NCBI RefSeq assembly: GCF_002863305.2 | Contig: NZ_CP136962.1 | Location: forward strand, 248,001-312,000 | Source: Neisseria perflava | Lineage (GTDB): Bacteria; Pseudomonadota; Gammaproteobacteria; Burkholderiales; Neisseriaceae | Length of the DNA: 64,000 nt | Direction: 5' to 3' | Shown here: positions 50,997-59,486 of the stretch, piece by piece | Layout: the number at the start of each line of letters is the position of its first letter | How positions within the stretch are numbered: position 1 is the first letter of the stretch | The notes under the pieces: generated by a model | What the model was told of the DNA's origin: nothing | Databases searched by the model: none | The model's input: the letters and a program-made list of their open reading frames with translations, nothing else | Translations under genes and position numbers: made by a program

Positions 50997-52226
50997 ATGA
51001 CTGCACAACAAGCCCCTTTGGGCGAAAAAACCATGGCCGTGCTGATGGCGATGTTGGTCGCGCTGATGCCGTTTTCTGTCGATGCCTATCTGCCTGCGAT
51101 TCCCGAAATGGCGAAGTCGCTGGGTTCGGATATCCACCGCATTGAGCAAAGCCTGAGCTTTTTTATGTTTGGCGTGGCGTTTGGTCAGGTGGTCGGCGGT
51201 TCGATTTCGGATATTAAAGGCCGCAAACCTGTCGCCTTGGTGGGCTTGAGCATTTACTTTGCCGCCGTTATCGGTTTAACGATAGTGAATAATGTCGAGC
51301 AGCTGCTGAACTTGCGTGCCGTGCAGGCGTTTGGTGCGGGGATGACCGTGGTGATTTCCGGCGCGATGGTGCGCGATTATTATTCCGGACGCAAAGCCGC
51401 ACAGATGTTTGCCTTAATCGGCATCATTCTGATGATTGTGCCGCTGATGGCGCCGATGATTGGTGCGGGCTTGCAGAATTTGGGCGGCTGGCGCATGATT
51501 TTCGGTTTTCTGGCCTGCTATTCGCTGCTGCTTTGGGGATTGATGTGGTATTTCCTGCCCAAGCCGCACCAAAAAGGCAAAATCAGCATGGACGTGTTCG
51601 GCGTGGTAGCCGGCAGGTTTAAACGTGTTTTGAGAACACGCGCCGCGATGGGCTATCTGTTTTTCCAAGCTTTCAGTTTCGGTTCGATGTTTGCCTTTTT
51701 GACCGAATCGTCGTTTGTGTACCAACAACTGTATCATGCTTCGCCAAATCAATATGCTTGGATATTTGCGCTCAATATCATTACCATGATGTCGTTTAAC
51801 CGCGTTACCGCATGGCGTTTGAAAACCGGTACGCATCCGCAAAACATCCTCAAATGGGGCATTATCGTCCAATTCGTCGCCAATTTGCTGATGGCGGTTT
51901 TGGTGTTGTTGCTGTCTTTGCCGCCTTTGTGGGCTTTGGTGCTGTGCGTGATGTTTTCAGTCGGTACGCAAGGCTTGGTCGGTGCGAACACTCAAGCCTG
52001 CTTTATGGGCTATTTCAGCGAAGAGGGCGGCAGCGCAAATGCCGTTTTGGGCGTGTTCCAATCCCTCATCGGCGCATCGGTCGGCATGGCCACGACTTGG
52101 CTGCACAATGGTTCTGCCTTGGTAATGGCCGGTATGATGTTGAGTTCGACCGTGTGCGGTATCGTACTGTTGTGGGTTTGCTCGCATCAGGCTTGGATGG
52201 AAAACGATAAAAAAGAATATGTTTAA
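50997..52226 (+). CDS. Bcr/CflA family MFS multidrug efflux transporter
   Basis: The 409-residue, 12-helix major facilitator begins LMAMLVALMPFSVDAYLPAIPEMAKSLGSD, with the family motif D-A-Y-L-P-A in helix one. The loop motif A is seen as GQVVGGSISDIKGRKPVALVG, and VQAFGAGMTVVISGAMVRDYYSG fits the Bcr/CflA drug:H+ antiporters (14-TM antiporters differ). Members export bicyclomycin, chloramphenicol, sulfonamides or metabolites; substrate here is unknown. An uptake-sequence pair with one AT-type arm follows, then murI on the same strand. Confidence 0.85.
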   Translation: MTAQQAPLGEKTMAVLMAMLVALMPFSVDAYLPAIPEMAKSLGSDIHRIEQSLSFFMFGVAFGQVVGGSISDIKGRKPVALVGLSIYFAAVIGLTIVNNVEQLLNLRAVQAFGAGMTVVISGAMVRDYYSGRKAAQMFALIGIILMIVPLMAPMIGAGLQNLGGWRMIFGFLACYSLLLWGLMWYFLPKPHQKGKISMDVFGVVAGRFKRVLRTRAAMGYLFFQAFSFGSMFAFLTESSFVYQQLYHASPNQYAWIFALNIITMMSFNRVTAWRLKTGTHPQNILKWGIIVQFVANLLMAVLVLLLSLPPLWALVLCVMFSVGTQGLVGANTQACFMGYFSEEGGSANAVLGVFQSLIGASVGMATTWLHNGSALVMAGMMLSSTVCGIVLLWVCSHQAWMENDKKEYV

Positions 52227-52231
52227 CCTTC

Positions 52232-52262
52232 ATGCCGTCTGAAAAACGGTTTCAGACGGCCT
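52232..52262 (+). terminator. Uptake-sequence hairpin between the Bcr gene and murI
   Basis: GCCGTCTGAAA and TTTCAGACGGC with a 5-nt loop. The left copy is the AT form (ATGCCGTCTGAA), the right is the AG form. Confidence 0.75.
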
Positions 52263-52287
52263 CGACTTTATATTGAAGAAATTAACC

Positions 52288-53097
52288 ATGAGTACCAGCA
52301 AACAACGCCCCATCGGCGTATTTGATTCCGGCGTCGGCGGCTTGACCAATGTCCGCGCCCTGATGGAACGCCTGCCGATGGAAAACATCATCTATTTCGG
52401 CGATACCGCACGCGTTCCCTACGGCACCAAATCCCGCGCCACCATCGAAACCTTCGCCATGCAGATTGTCGATTTCCTGCTGGAAAACGATGTCAAAGCA
52501 CTCGTCATCGCGTGTAACACTATCGCCGCTGTTGCCGGACAAAAAATCCGTCAAAAAGCAGGCAATATGCCCGTATTGGACGTTATCTCAGCCGGCGCGG
52601 AAGCTGCTTTGCAAACCACCAAAAACAACCGAATCGGCATTATCGCGACCAATACCACCGTCAACAGCAACGCCTACGCACGCGCTATCCATTCGCAAAA
52701 CAACGACACGCTGGTGCGTACACAAGCCGCGCCCCTGCTTGTGCCATTGGTGGAAGAGGGCTGGCTCGATCACGAAGTCACCCGCCTGACCGTATGCGAG
52801 TACCTGAAGCCACTCTTGGCCGACGACATCGACACGCTGGTGTTGGGTTGTACCCACTTCCCACTGCTCAAACCGCTTATCGGCCGCGAAGCACAAAACG
52901 TCACCTTGGTCGATTCCGCAATCACCACCGCTGAAGCCACCGCCAAAGCCTTAGCGCAAGCAGGTTTGCTGAATACAGAGAACGACAATCCGGATTACCG
53001 CTTCTACGTCAGCGACATCCCACTGCGTTTCCGCACCATCGGCGAACGCTTCTTAGGCAGAAGTATGGAGCAGATTGAGATGGTAACGTTGGGTTGA
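52288..53097 (+). CDS. murI: Glutamate racemase
   Basis: MurI makes D-glutamate for peptidoglycan. The 269-residue protein has PIGVFDSGVGGLTNVRALMERLP at the start, NIIYFGDTARVPYGTKS, the first catalytic cysteine in VIACNTIAAVAG and the second in VLGCTHFPLLKP, all in normal places. I start at the ATG at 52288 (MSTSKQRPIG) rather than the frame start at 52273; neither has a strong ribosome site, though GAAGAAA lies before the second. Downstream is an AT-rich orphan gene on the other strand. Confidence 0.95.
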   Translation: MSTSKQRPIGVFDSGVGGLTNVRALMERLPMENIIYFGDTARVPYGTKSRATIETFAMQIVDFLLENDVKALVIACNTIAAVAGQKIRQKAGNMPVLDVISAGAEAALQTTKNNRIGIIATNTTVNSNAYARAIHSQNNDTLVRTQAAPLLVPLVEEGWLDHEVTRLTVCEYLKPLLADDIDTLVLGCTHFPLLKPLIGREAQNVTLVDSAITTAEATAKALAQAGLLNTENDNPDYRFYVSDIPLRFRTIGERFLGRSMEQIEMVTLG

Positions 53098-53135
53098 TGG
53101 GAAATATTAAAGGCCGTCTGAAAGGTAAAAATAAG

Positions 53136-53169
53136 AAGGTCGTCTGAATATTAACAGACGACCTTTTTT
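53136..53169. terminator. Hairpin built from the variant uptake sequence AGGTCGTCTGAA
   Basis: AAGGTCGTCTG (53136-53146) and CAGACGACCTT (53155-53165) form a stem followed by a run of six T. The arms carry the GTCGTCTGAA variant instead of the normal GCCGTCTGAA. A normal AG copy lies just upstream at 53111-53122. Confidence 0.75.
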
Positions 53170-53708
53170 CATATTTTGGTTTTCAATAGACGTAAAGACA
53201 TTAAAAATCTTACAAACCTAGATTTATCAGCGTAGCCCATAACAACATTTTTTGATATAGCCATTTCAATAACTGTATCAGCATATCTTATTTGTTCATT
53301 AATACCATTAGATGATTTTATTTCATCATGTGCATAAAATATAATAACTTCATGACCAATTTTAAAAAGGTTAATATCTTTTCTGTTATTTGTATAGATA
53401 CTTTCATTCCATGTTCGGCCATCAGGCAATATCAGTTCGAATGAATTAACTGAGTCTTGGCTATCTTGGCCTGCTTTATAGCATCTTTTTATTACTCCTC
53501 TAATAATATTTGTTTTCATCACTTTGTTTTTTATATTTTCCCACCAGAGTTCAGATCCATATAACCCTAAATTCCCTTTTAAACCAACATGCGGTTTATT
53601 GGGGTCTAGGGTTACTTGTTGAACCAGATGCATAAAGCTTGGATCTCTTTCTATTTCAATAGAAAGATCATAGACTAATTTAAAATCCTCATTAATATCT
53701 AGTAACAT
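53169..53708 (-). CDS. Orphan protein of unknown function, AT-rich
   Basis: The 179-residue frame starts at an ATG with an AGGAG ribosome site eight bases upstream and ends next to a terminator, so it looks like a real gene. It has no signal peptide or membrane segment and I recognise no family. Visible features are an acidic N-terminus (LLDINEDFKLVYDLSIEIERD), a central GNLGLYGSELWWENIK and a beta-rich middle (SFELILPDGRTWNES and HEVIIFYAHDE) that could be a small barrel. The C-terminus is basic (RFVRFLMSLRLLKTKI). Codon use is strongly AT-biased against its neighbours murI and xthA, which points to acquisition. Confidence 0.6.
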   Translation of the reverse strand: MLLDINEDFKLVYDLSIEIERDPSFMHLVQQVTLDPNKPHVGLKGNLGLYGSELWWENIKNKVMKTNIIRGVIKRCYKAGQDSQDSVNSFELILPDGRTWNESIYTNNRKDINLFKIGHEVIIFYAHDEIKSSNGINEQIRYADTVIEMAISKNVVMGYADKSRFVRFLMSLRLLKTKI

Positions 53709-53801
53709 ATGTACTCCTAAATTTTCAAACTTTGTTCTTATTGTAATCTCAAAAACAAATAGATTTGAGAATTCAATCTATATTTTATTGTGCACAATAC
53801 C

Positions 53802-53835
53802 AAGGCCGTCTGAAATCCAGTTTTCAGACGGCCTT
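53802..53835. terminator. Hairpin between the orphan gene and xthA
   Basis: AAGGCCGTCTGAAA and TTTCAGACGGCCTT with a 6-nt loop, 21 nt after the xthA stop on the minus strand. Confidence 0.78.
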
Positions 53836-53855
53836 ATTATTTATTTACTCAAAAT

Positions 53856-54626
53856 CTAACAGTCAAACTCGGCAATCACCGGCGCATGGTCGCTGGGGCG
53901 TTCTTGGGCGCGGGTTTCTAGGTCGACAGTGACGTCGGTGAGGGTGGCGGCGAGTTCGGGGCTGGTGAGGATGTGGTCGATGCGCAGGCCGAGTTTGCGT
54001 TGGAACATGGCGCCGCGGTAGTCGAACCATGTGTAGAACGCGCCTTCGGGGTGGACTTTGCGCAGGCTGTCGGTCAGGCCGAGGTCGAGCAGGTTTTTAA
54101 ACCATTGTCTTTCGATGGAGGAGCAATGGATTTTTTCATGCCATTTTTCGGGGTCGTAGCAGTCGGCATCGGCCGGGGCGATGTTGAAGTCGCCGAGCAG
54201 TACGAGTTTGGGGTGGGTGGCCATTTCGGTGCGGACGAACTCGGTCAATGCAGCAAACCATTGTTCTTTGTATTGGAATTTGGGGCTGTCCAGGGCTTCT
54301 CCGTTGACGCAATAGACGTTGATGACGCGTACGCCGTTGATGGTGGCGGCGATGACGCGGCGTTGCGGGTCATCGGGGAGGGCGGGAAGGCCGCAATGTA
54401 CGTCTTGTGGCTCGTGGCGGCTGATGATGGCGACGCCGTTATAGGTTTTTTGGCCGCTCCAGACGCAGTGCCAGCCCATCATTTGCAGGGCGGCGGCCGG
54501 GAATTTGTCTTGGTCGAGTTTGAGTTCTTGTAAGGCGAGTATGTCGGCTTGGTGGTCGGCCAGCCAGTTTTGTACTTGGGGCAGGCGGACGTTGAGGGAA
54601 TTGACGTTCCAAGTGGCGATTTTCAT
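53856..54626 (-). CDS. xthA: Exodeoxyribonuclease III / AP endonuclease
   Basis: XthA cleaves DNA at abasic sites and removes 3' blocking groups in base excision repair. The 256-residue protein has the family residues in order: MKIATWNVNSLNVRL, metal-binding E34 in ALQELKLD, D146 and N148 in LLGDFNIAP, and the C-terminal SDHAPV with general-base H247. Neisseria has two enzymes of this fold, a main AP endonuclease (NApe) and a 3'-phosphatase (NExo). This one is the ExoIII-type by length and start, and I cannot fix its fine specificity. The ArsR-type gene lies upstream on the same strand. Confidence 0.93.
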   Translation of the reverse strand: MKIATWNVNSLNVRLPQVQNWLADHQADILALQELKLDQDKFPAAALQMMGWHCVWSGQKTYNGVAIISRHEPQDVHCGLPALPDDPQRRVIAATINGVRVINVYCVNGEALDSPKFQYKEQWFAALTEFVRTEMATHPKLVLLGDFNIAPADADCYDPEKWHEKIHCSSIERQWFKNLLDLGLTDSLRKVHPEGAFYTWFDYRGAMFQRKLGLRIDHILTSPELAATLTDVTVDLETRAQERPSDHAPVIAEFDC

Positions 54627-54734
54627 GATGTTTCCGTGTGTGCTGTTGGGTGGGAAGGCGGCGGATTGCGCCTGTGGGAATGGGCGGTATTGTATAGCGG
54701 ATTGGTTTATTTTTCGATATGGGCTGAAAGGGGC

Positions 54735-54767
54735 AGGCCGTCTGAAAGCTGATGTTTCAGACGGCCT
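54735..54767. terminator. Hairpin after the ArsR-type gene
   Basis: AGGCCGTCTGAAA and TTTCAGACGGCCT with a 7-nt loop, 27 nt downstream of the regulator stop on the minus strand. Confidence 0.78.
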
Positions 54768-54793
54768 TGATGTTGTGATGTGGAATAATTTGT

Positions 54794-55072
54794 TTATTCG
54801 GCTTGGTCTTTGAGCGTGCGTAGGGTATTGAGGATGGTGGTGGCTTCTTCGGAGATGATGCGGTATTCGATGATGCGGTGGTAGCGCGTGAAATCGATGA
54901 TGCCTTCGGTGCGCAGGCGTGCGAGGTGGTTGGCGATGCCGGTCGGGGAGGAGTCGAGTGCCTGTGCCAGTTCGGTAATGCTGCGGTCGCCGTCAAGCAG
55001 TAGAAAAAGAATGGCCATACGTTCGGGGTTGGCAATCAGTTTGAGAATGGTAGAGAGACGCTTGATTTCCAT
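54794..55072 (-). CDS. ArsR-family winged-helix transcriptional regulator
   Basis: The 92-residue protein is a minimal ArsR-type winged helix: LSTILKLIANPERMAILFLLLDGDRSITELAQALDSSPTGIANHLARLRTEGIIDFTRYHRIIEYRI has the first helices, the recognition helix (SPTGIANHLARLRTEG) and the wing. No metal-binding cysteines are present at all, so it does not sense metals through the classic ELCVCDL-type site. It may be redox- or ligand-independent, like the BigR or HlyU groups but without their cysteines. AAGGAA precedes the ATG. Targets are unknown. Confidence 0.83.
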   Translation of the reverse strand: MEIKRLSTILKLIANPERMAILFLLLDGDRSITELAQALDSSPTGIANHLARLRTEGIIDFTRYHRIIEYRIISEEATTILNTLRTLKDQAE

Positions 55073-55486
55073 ATTATTGTTCCTTTTGTTTGTTATATGA
55101 ATGCTTGATTTGGGTTAAATTTGGATGATTGTAGTTTTTATTAAGATTAACCTTATAATTCAAAATCTTACCTTGCAGTGTACACGGTTTTGTAAAATTT
55201 GAGGGCATTATTTTGCAATTTTTTGTTCATTTTCGAGATTTTGCTTCGGTTGCGAAAATGGATTGGAAAGAGACGAAAAGGCCGTCTGAAATGTTCCGTT
55301 GCAGATGATTTTGCTGACGGATGTTTCAGACGGCCTTTGATTTGGCTTTAAGTTGTTTTTTCTTTTATGTTTGTTTGGAATCAGTCGATTGATTTTTTTT
55401 AAACAAACAACTAGGTTTTATGATTCTATGCTTAGGACTACACGCCAAGGGCTTGTCAGCCGTTTGGACGTGTTGTCGAAATGCGA
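55073..55486. other. AT-rich intergenic region upstream of the ArsR-type gene
   Basis: No gene is visible in these 414 bases. It must hold the regulator's promoter on the minus strand (a TATAAC-like stretch lies about 20 nt before the ATG). An elongated uptake-sequence hairpin lies at 55277-55338. The part 55345-55486 shows nothing I can name. Confidence 0.4.
55277..55338. repeat. Uptake-sequence pair with a long structured loop
   Basis: AAAGGCCGTCTGAAA (55277-55291) pairs with TTTCAGACGGCCTTT (55324-55338). The 32-nt loop can itself fold (CCGT...ACGG with CAG/CTG), giving a longer hairpin than the usual pairs. Confidence 0.65.
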
Positions 55487-57268
55487 CTACTTTTTCTTCC
55501 AGCCTGCGGTCATGGCGAAGGTGATGGGGTCGTAGTATTTCGGCAGCTTGGACGGAATGCCGACATCGTTACGGTACACGACGCGATAGCGGTCGGCGAA
55601 CCAGTTTGGAACGATGGTGTATTGGTGGCGGATCAGTCGGTCGAGCGCGCGCGAGGTGGTTTGCAGCTCTTTGCGGTTGGTAAAGCTGTTGAAATGGGTC
55701 AGCAGTTTTTCAACCGCAGGATGACAGACGCCGGATAGGTTGCGGCTGCCTTCGGTTTTGGCGGCGGCGCAGCTGAAGTAGTCGTATTGCTCGTTGCCGG
55801 GGCTTTCGCTGTTGCCGTAGTAGCCTGTGGTCACGTCAAAATCGAAGTCGTTCATGCGTTTTTGGTACACGGCGGAGTCGGCGGTGCGCACGTTCATGGT
55901 AATGCCGATTTTGGCGAGGTCACGCTGCCATTTGGCGGTAATGCGTTCGTAGTTTTTGCTTGGGGCGAGGAATTCAAAGGTCAGCGGTTTGCCTTGTTTG
56001 TCGACTGCTTTGCCGTTTTTGTATTGATAGCCGCCTTTTTCAAGCAGGGCGCGTGCTTTGAGCAGGTTCGGGCGCACGCCCAGTTTGGGGTCGGTAACCG
56101 GCGGCATAGGGACGTCTTGATCCAATACGCCGTCGGGCAGCTTGGTACCCAATGATTTGAGCAATACGGTTTCCGCGCTGTCAGGCTTGCCGGTTGCGGC
56201 CATGGTGCTGTTTGTGAAGAAGCTGTCGGTGCGGCGGTATGCGCCGTAGAAGATGCGGCTGTTGACGCTTTCGTAGTCGAAGCTTTCAATCAAGGCACGG
56301 CGGACGTAAATATTGTCCAAGGGCTTGTGGCGCATATTGATGACGAAGCCTTGCATGCCGGCTGTGCTGTTTTGTACCCATTCGTGTTTGGACAGATTGC
56401 GTTTTTTGAGGACTTCGTCGGAGTAGGCGCGCGCCCAGTTGCGGGCAACGTTTTCTTGTACGAAGTCATATTGGCCGCCTTTTAACCCTTCGATGCGGAC
56501 AACTTCGTCTTTGACGTATTTGATGCGGATGTGGTCGTAGTTGTAGCGGCCTTTGCGCACGGGCAGGTTTTGAGCCCAGTAGTTTTTGTCGCGGACAAAC
56601 TCGCTGATGCGGCCGTTTTCGGCTTTGGCAAAACGGTAGGGGCCGGAACCGATCGGCAGGCTGTTGGGTGCGGCTGCCAGACCTTTGGGATAGCTTTTAT
56701 GCGAGAAGACGGGCAGGCTGCCGAGAATCATGTGCAATTCTGAGTTACGCTGCTTGAAGCGGAATACGACGGTGCGGTCGTTGGGCGTTTCTACTTTGGC
56801 TACGTCGCTCCAGTAGAAGTGGTACATGGGGGCGGCGGCTTTGTCTTTGGTCAGGATGTTAAATGAAGCGGCAACGTCTTTGGCCAAAACGGGGTCGCCG
56901 TTGTGGAATTTGGCTTTGGGGTTGATTTTGAAGGTAACGGAAAGACCGTCCGGCGCCAGGGCGATGTCTTCGGCAATCAGGCCGTAAACGGCGTAAGGTT
57001 CGTCCATGCTTTGCTCGGTCAGGGTGTCGAGCGTCAGCATGCTGATGCCGTATTCGTGGTTGCCTTTGAGGGTAAAGGGGTTGAGCGTGTCAAAAGCACC
57101 GAGGAAAGGCGTGGTAAACGTGCCGCCTTTGGGGGCGTTGGGATTGACGTATTCGAAAGCGGTGAAGTTGGCCGGATATTTGGGTGGTTGGCCAAGGCCT
57201 ACGCCGTGGGCGGCAAAGGCGGCAGATGGAATCAAACCGAGCAGAGAGAGTAGGGCTGGTGTTTTCAT
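55487..57268 (-). CDS. Periplasmic peptide/solute-binding protein, YejA-like (SBP family 5)
   Basis: The 593-residue protein has a signal peptide (about 1-19, ending AFA) and belongs to extracellular solute-binding family 5. The start of the mature protein (HGVGLGQPPKYPANFTAFEYVNPNAPKGGTFTTPFLGAFDTLNPFTLKG) and the stretches YWSDVAKVETPNDRTVVFRF and GYYNSKT-like segments fit the YejA subgroup, which binds peptides or microcin C-like compounds for the YejABEF importer. No permease or ATPase gene is adjacent. A ribosome site AAGGAAA precedes the ATG. The YihY-type gene lies upstream on the same strand. Confidence 0.83.
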   Translation of the reverse strand: MKTPALLSLLGLIPSAAFAAHGVGLGQPPKYPANFTAFEYVNPNAPKGGTFTTPFLGAFDTLNPFTLKGNHEYGISMLTLDTLTEQSMDEPYAVYGLIAEDIALAPDGLSVTFKINPKAKFHNGDPVLAKDVAASFNILTKDKAAAPMYHFYWSDVAKVETPNDRTVVFRFKQRNSELHMILGSLPVFSHKSYPKGLAAAPNSLPIGSGPYRFAKAENGRISEFVRDKNYWAQNLPVRKGRYNYDHIRIKYVKDEVVRIEGLKGGQYDFVQENVARNWARAYSDEVLKKRNLSKHEWVQNSTAGMQGFVINMRHKPLDNIYVRRALIESFDYESVNSRIFYGAYRRTDSFFTNSTMAATGKPDSAETVLLKSLGTKLPDGVLDQDVPMPPVTDPKLGVRPNLLKARALLEKGGYQYKNGKAVDKQGKPLTFEFLAPSKNYERITAKWQRDLAKIGITMNVRTADSAVYQKRMNDFDFDVTTGYYGNSESPGNEQYDYFSCAAAKTEGSRNLSGVCHPAVEKLLTHFNSFTNRKELQTTSRALDRLIRHQYTIVPNWFADRYRVVYRNDVGIPSKLPKYYDPITFAMTAGWKKK

Positions 57269-57324
57269 CTATTTTTCCTTGTAGGTTGAATATTGTATTC
57301 AGTAGTGTGCCGATTATAGCAAAG

Positions 57325-57360
57325 GCCGTCTGAAACTTGATATTTTTGCTTTCAGACGGC
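57325..57360. terminator. Hairpin between the YihY and YejA-like genes
   Basis: GCCGTCTGAAA and TTTCAGACGGC with a 14-nt loop, 7 nt downstream of the YihY stop on the minus strand; the right copy is the AT form. Confidence 0.72.
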
Positions 57361-57367
57361 ATCAGGT

Positions 57368-58570
57368 TTAAGAGGATTGTTTTTTTGTATGGGCGCCGAA
57401 CTCGGCAAGCGTCATGTTCAAGGTTTCCAAGCAGGGCTGCATGATGTGGTCAACCGTTTGATTGACCTTGTCTTTATTAAGCGTTTGCGGACGGTAGACA
57501 AAAAGTTTGAACAGCTCCGCCAAGTCGATGGACTCCGCTCCCATTTTCAAGACCCATCCCTGACGGCCGAAATAGACATAACCGTGTTGCGCCAGTTTTT
57601 CTAAAAGCTCGCCCAATTCATCGTAGCCCATATTGATATGCCGTCTGAACTCCTGCACCGGCAATGCCTTGCCGCTTTGTTGGGCAGAGTCGAGCAGCAG
57701 CAGGATTTTCAATACATCGTCAAAGCGGCCGCGCGCATCCAGACTGCGGCGGAACGCTTCGCCGCGCCAATAGGACAGGGACGAGGTCAAAACTGCGCCG
57801 CCCAATACCAACGTCCATAACAGGTTGAGCCACAACAGGAAAAACGGTACAGCGGCAAATGCGCCGTAAATCGATTTGTAGCCGTCAAAGTTGCCCATGT
57901 ACCAAGCGAACAAAAAGCGTGCCGTTTCCAAGCAAAACGCCGTTACGGCCGCGCCGACCAAAGCATGGCTGGCAGGCACGAAACGGTTGGGTACAAAGCG
58001 GTATAAGCCCCACAGCAGCAGCGTAATAAATGAAACCGTGGTTATGCCCCTCAACCATTCCGAGCCGCCCACTACTTGCACCTGACCGATCACGACCGAC
58101 AAGCCCACGCCCAAAGACAAAGGCCCAAACGTCAGCAACGCCCAATACACCAAAAACTGCATCATCCAAGGCCGTTGCGAATTGACGCGCCAAATCCGGT
58201 TGAACGCATTGTCTATCGTCCGAATCAGCATCAGCGAGGTTACGACCAACATCACACTGCCGATCGCCGTCAGGTTGGTGGCCTTATCGCGGAACGCATT
58301 GATGTAGTCAAACACCATGTCCGCGCCCTGCGGCACAATGGTGCGGTTGATAAAAGAGACAAATTCCCCCGACCATTGGTCGAAAACGGGGAAGGCAGAA
58401 GCGATGACGACCATCACCGTCAACACGGGCACCAAAGCCAAAAGCGTTGTAAACGTCATGCTTGCCGCCACCTGCGGCACACGCTCCTCATCAAAACGGC
58501 GCACGACAAACCAAGCGAACGCCACGCCTTTACTCTTTAAAAAACCTTGCCACCATTGCGAAAACGGCAT
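57368..58570 (-). CDS. YihY/UPF0761 family inner-membrane protein
   Basis: The 400-residue protein matches the YihY family (once called RNase BN, a misassignment). The N-terminal 290 residues hold about six membrane helices with signatures RVPQVAASMTFTTLLALVPVLTVM, FINRTIVPQGADMVFDYI, SLMLIRTIDNAFNRIW, and PFFLLWLNLLWTLVLGGAVLTSSL. The last 120 residues form a soluble domain with a winged-helix-like run (GELLEKLAQHGYVYFGRQGWVLK). The family's function is unknown; a role in envelope or lipid export has been suggested. It diverges from wrbA. Confidence 0.85.
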   Translation of the reverse strand: MPFSQWWQGFLKSKGVAFAWFVVRRFDEERVPQVAASMTFTTLLALVPVLTVMVVIASAFPVFDQWSGEFVSFINRTIVPQGADMVFDYINAFRDKATNLTAIGSVMLVVTSLMLIRTIDNAFNRIWRVNSQRPWMMQFLVYWALLTFGPLSLGVGLSVVIGQVQVVGGSEWLRGITTVSFITLLLWGLYRFVPNRFVPASHALVGAAVTAFCLETARFLFAWYMGNFDGYKSIYGAFAAVPFFLLWLNLLWTLVLGGAVLTSSLSYWRGEAFRRSLDARGRFDDVLKILLLLDSAQQSGKALPVQEFRRHINMGYDELGELLEKLAQHGYVYFGRQGWVLKMGAESIDLAELFKLFVYRPQTLNKDKVNQTVDHIMQPCLETLNMTLAEFGAHTKKQSS

Positions 58571-58604
58571 AACCTTTTCCCACTTTTAAATTGAAATTTC
58601 TTCT

Positions 58605-58641
58605 TTTCAGACGGCCCGAGTATTTAAAAGGCCGTCTGAAA
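58605..58641. repeat. Outward-facing uptake-sequence pair in a divergent promoter region
   Basis: TTTCAGACGGCC (58605-58616) and GGCCGTCTGAAA (58630-58641) lie between the divergent YihY and wrbA genes, so a terminator role is unlikely. Confidence 0.65.
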
Positions 58642-58657
58642 CCTGACAGCATTGTAA

Positions 58658-59275
<618 letters not shown>

Positions 59276-59296
59276 TTACCTTGTAATAAAAAGATT

Positions 59297-59340
59297 AAGG
59301 CCGTCTGAAAACCTGATGATGCGGGTTTTCAGACGGCCTT
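59297..59340 (+). terminator. Uptake-sequence hairpin after wrbA
   Basis: AAGGCCGTCTGAAAACC and GGTTTTCAGACGGCCTT, 17-bp stem, 10-nt loop. Confidence 0.8.
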
Positions 59341-59438
59341 TCTAGTTAATTATGATTAGTCTTAAAGAAATATTTTTAATGAAACAAATGACTTAGAAAA
59401 TAGTGATTAGAACATAGTTTCATCGGACTACATCTTTT

Positions 59439-59447
59439 TGATAGAAT
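59439..59447 (+). promoter_or_regulatory. Extended -10 promoter for the siderophore receptor
   Basis: TGA plus TAGAAT (59442-59447) with TTCATC 17 bp upstream (59419-59424), 40 nt before the start. I could not find a good Fur box here. Confidence 0.4.
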
Positions 59448-59486
59448 CTGCGACCAAATTGTAAAGATAAGCTAATTGGAGAGGCT

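Noticed and set aside
54693..54705. Correia-element-like end (TATAGCGGATT)
   Set aside because: Only about 11 bases match, and no matching inverted end lies within the usual 100-160 bp.
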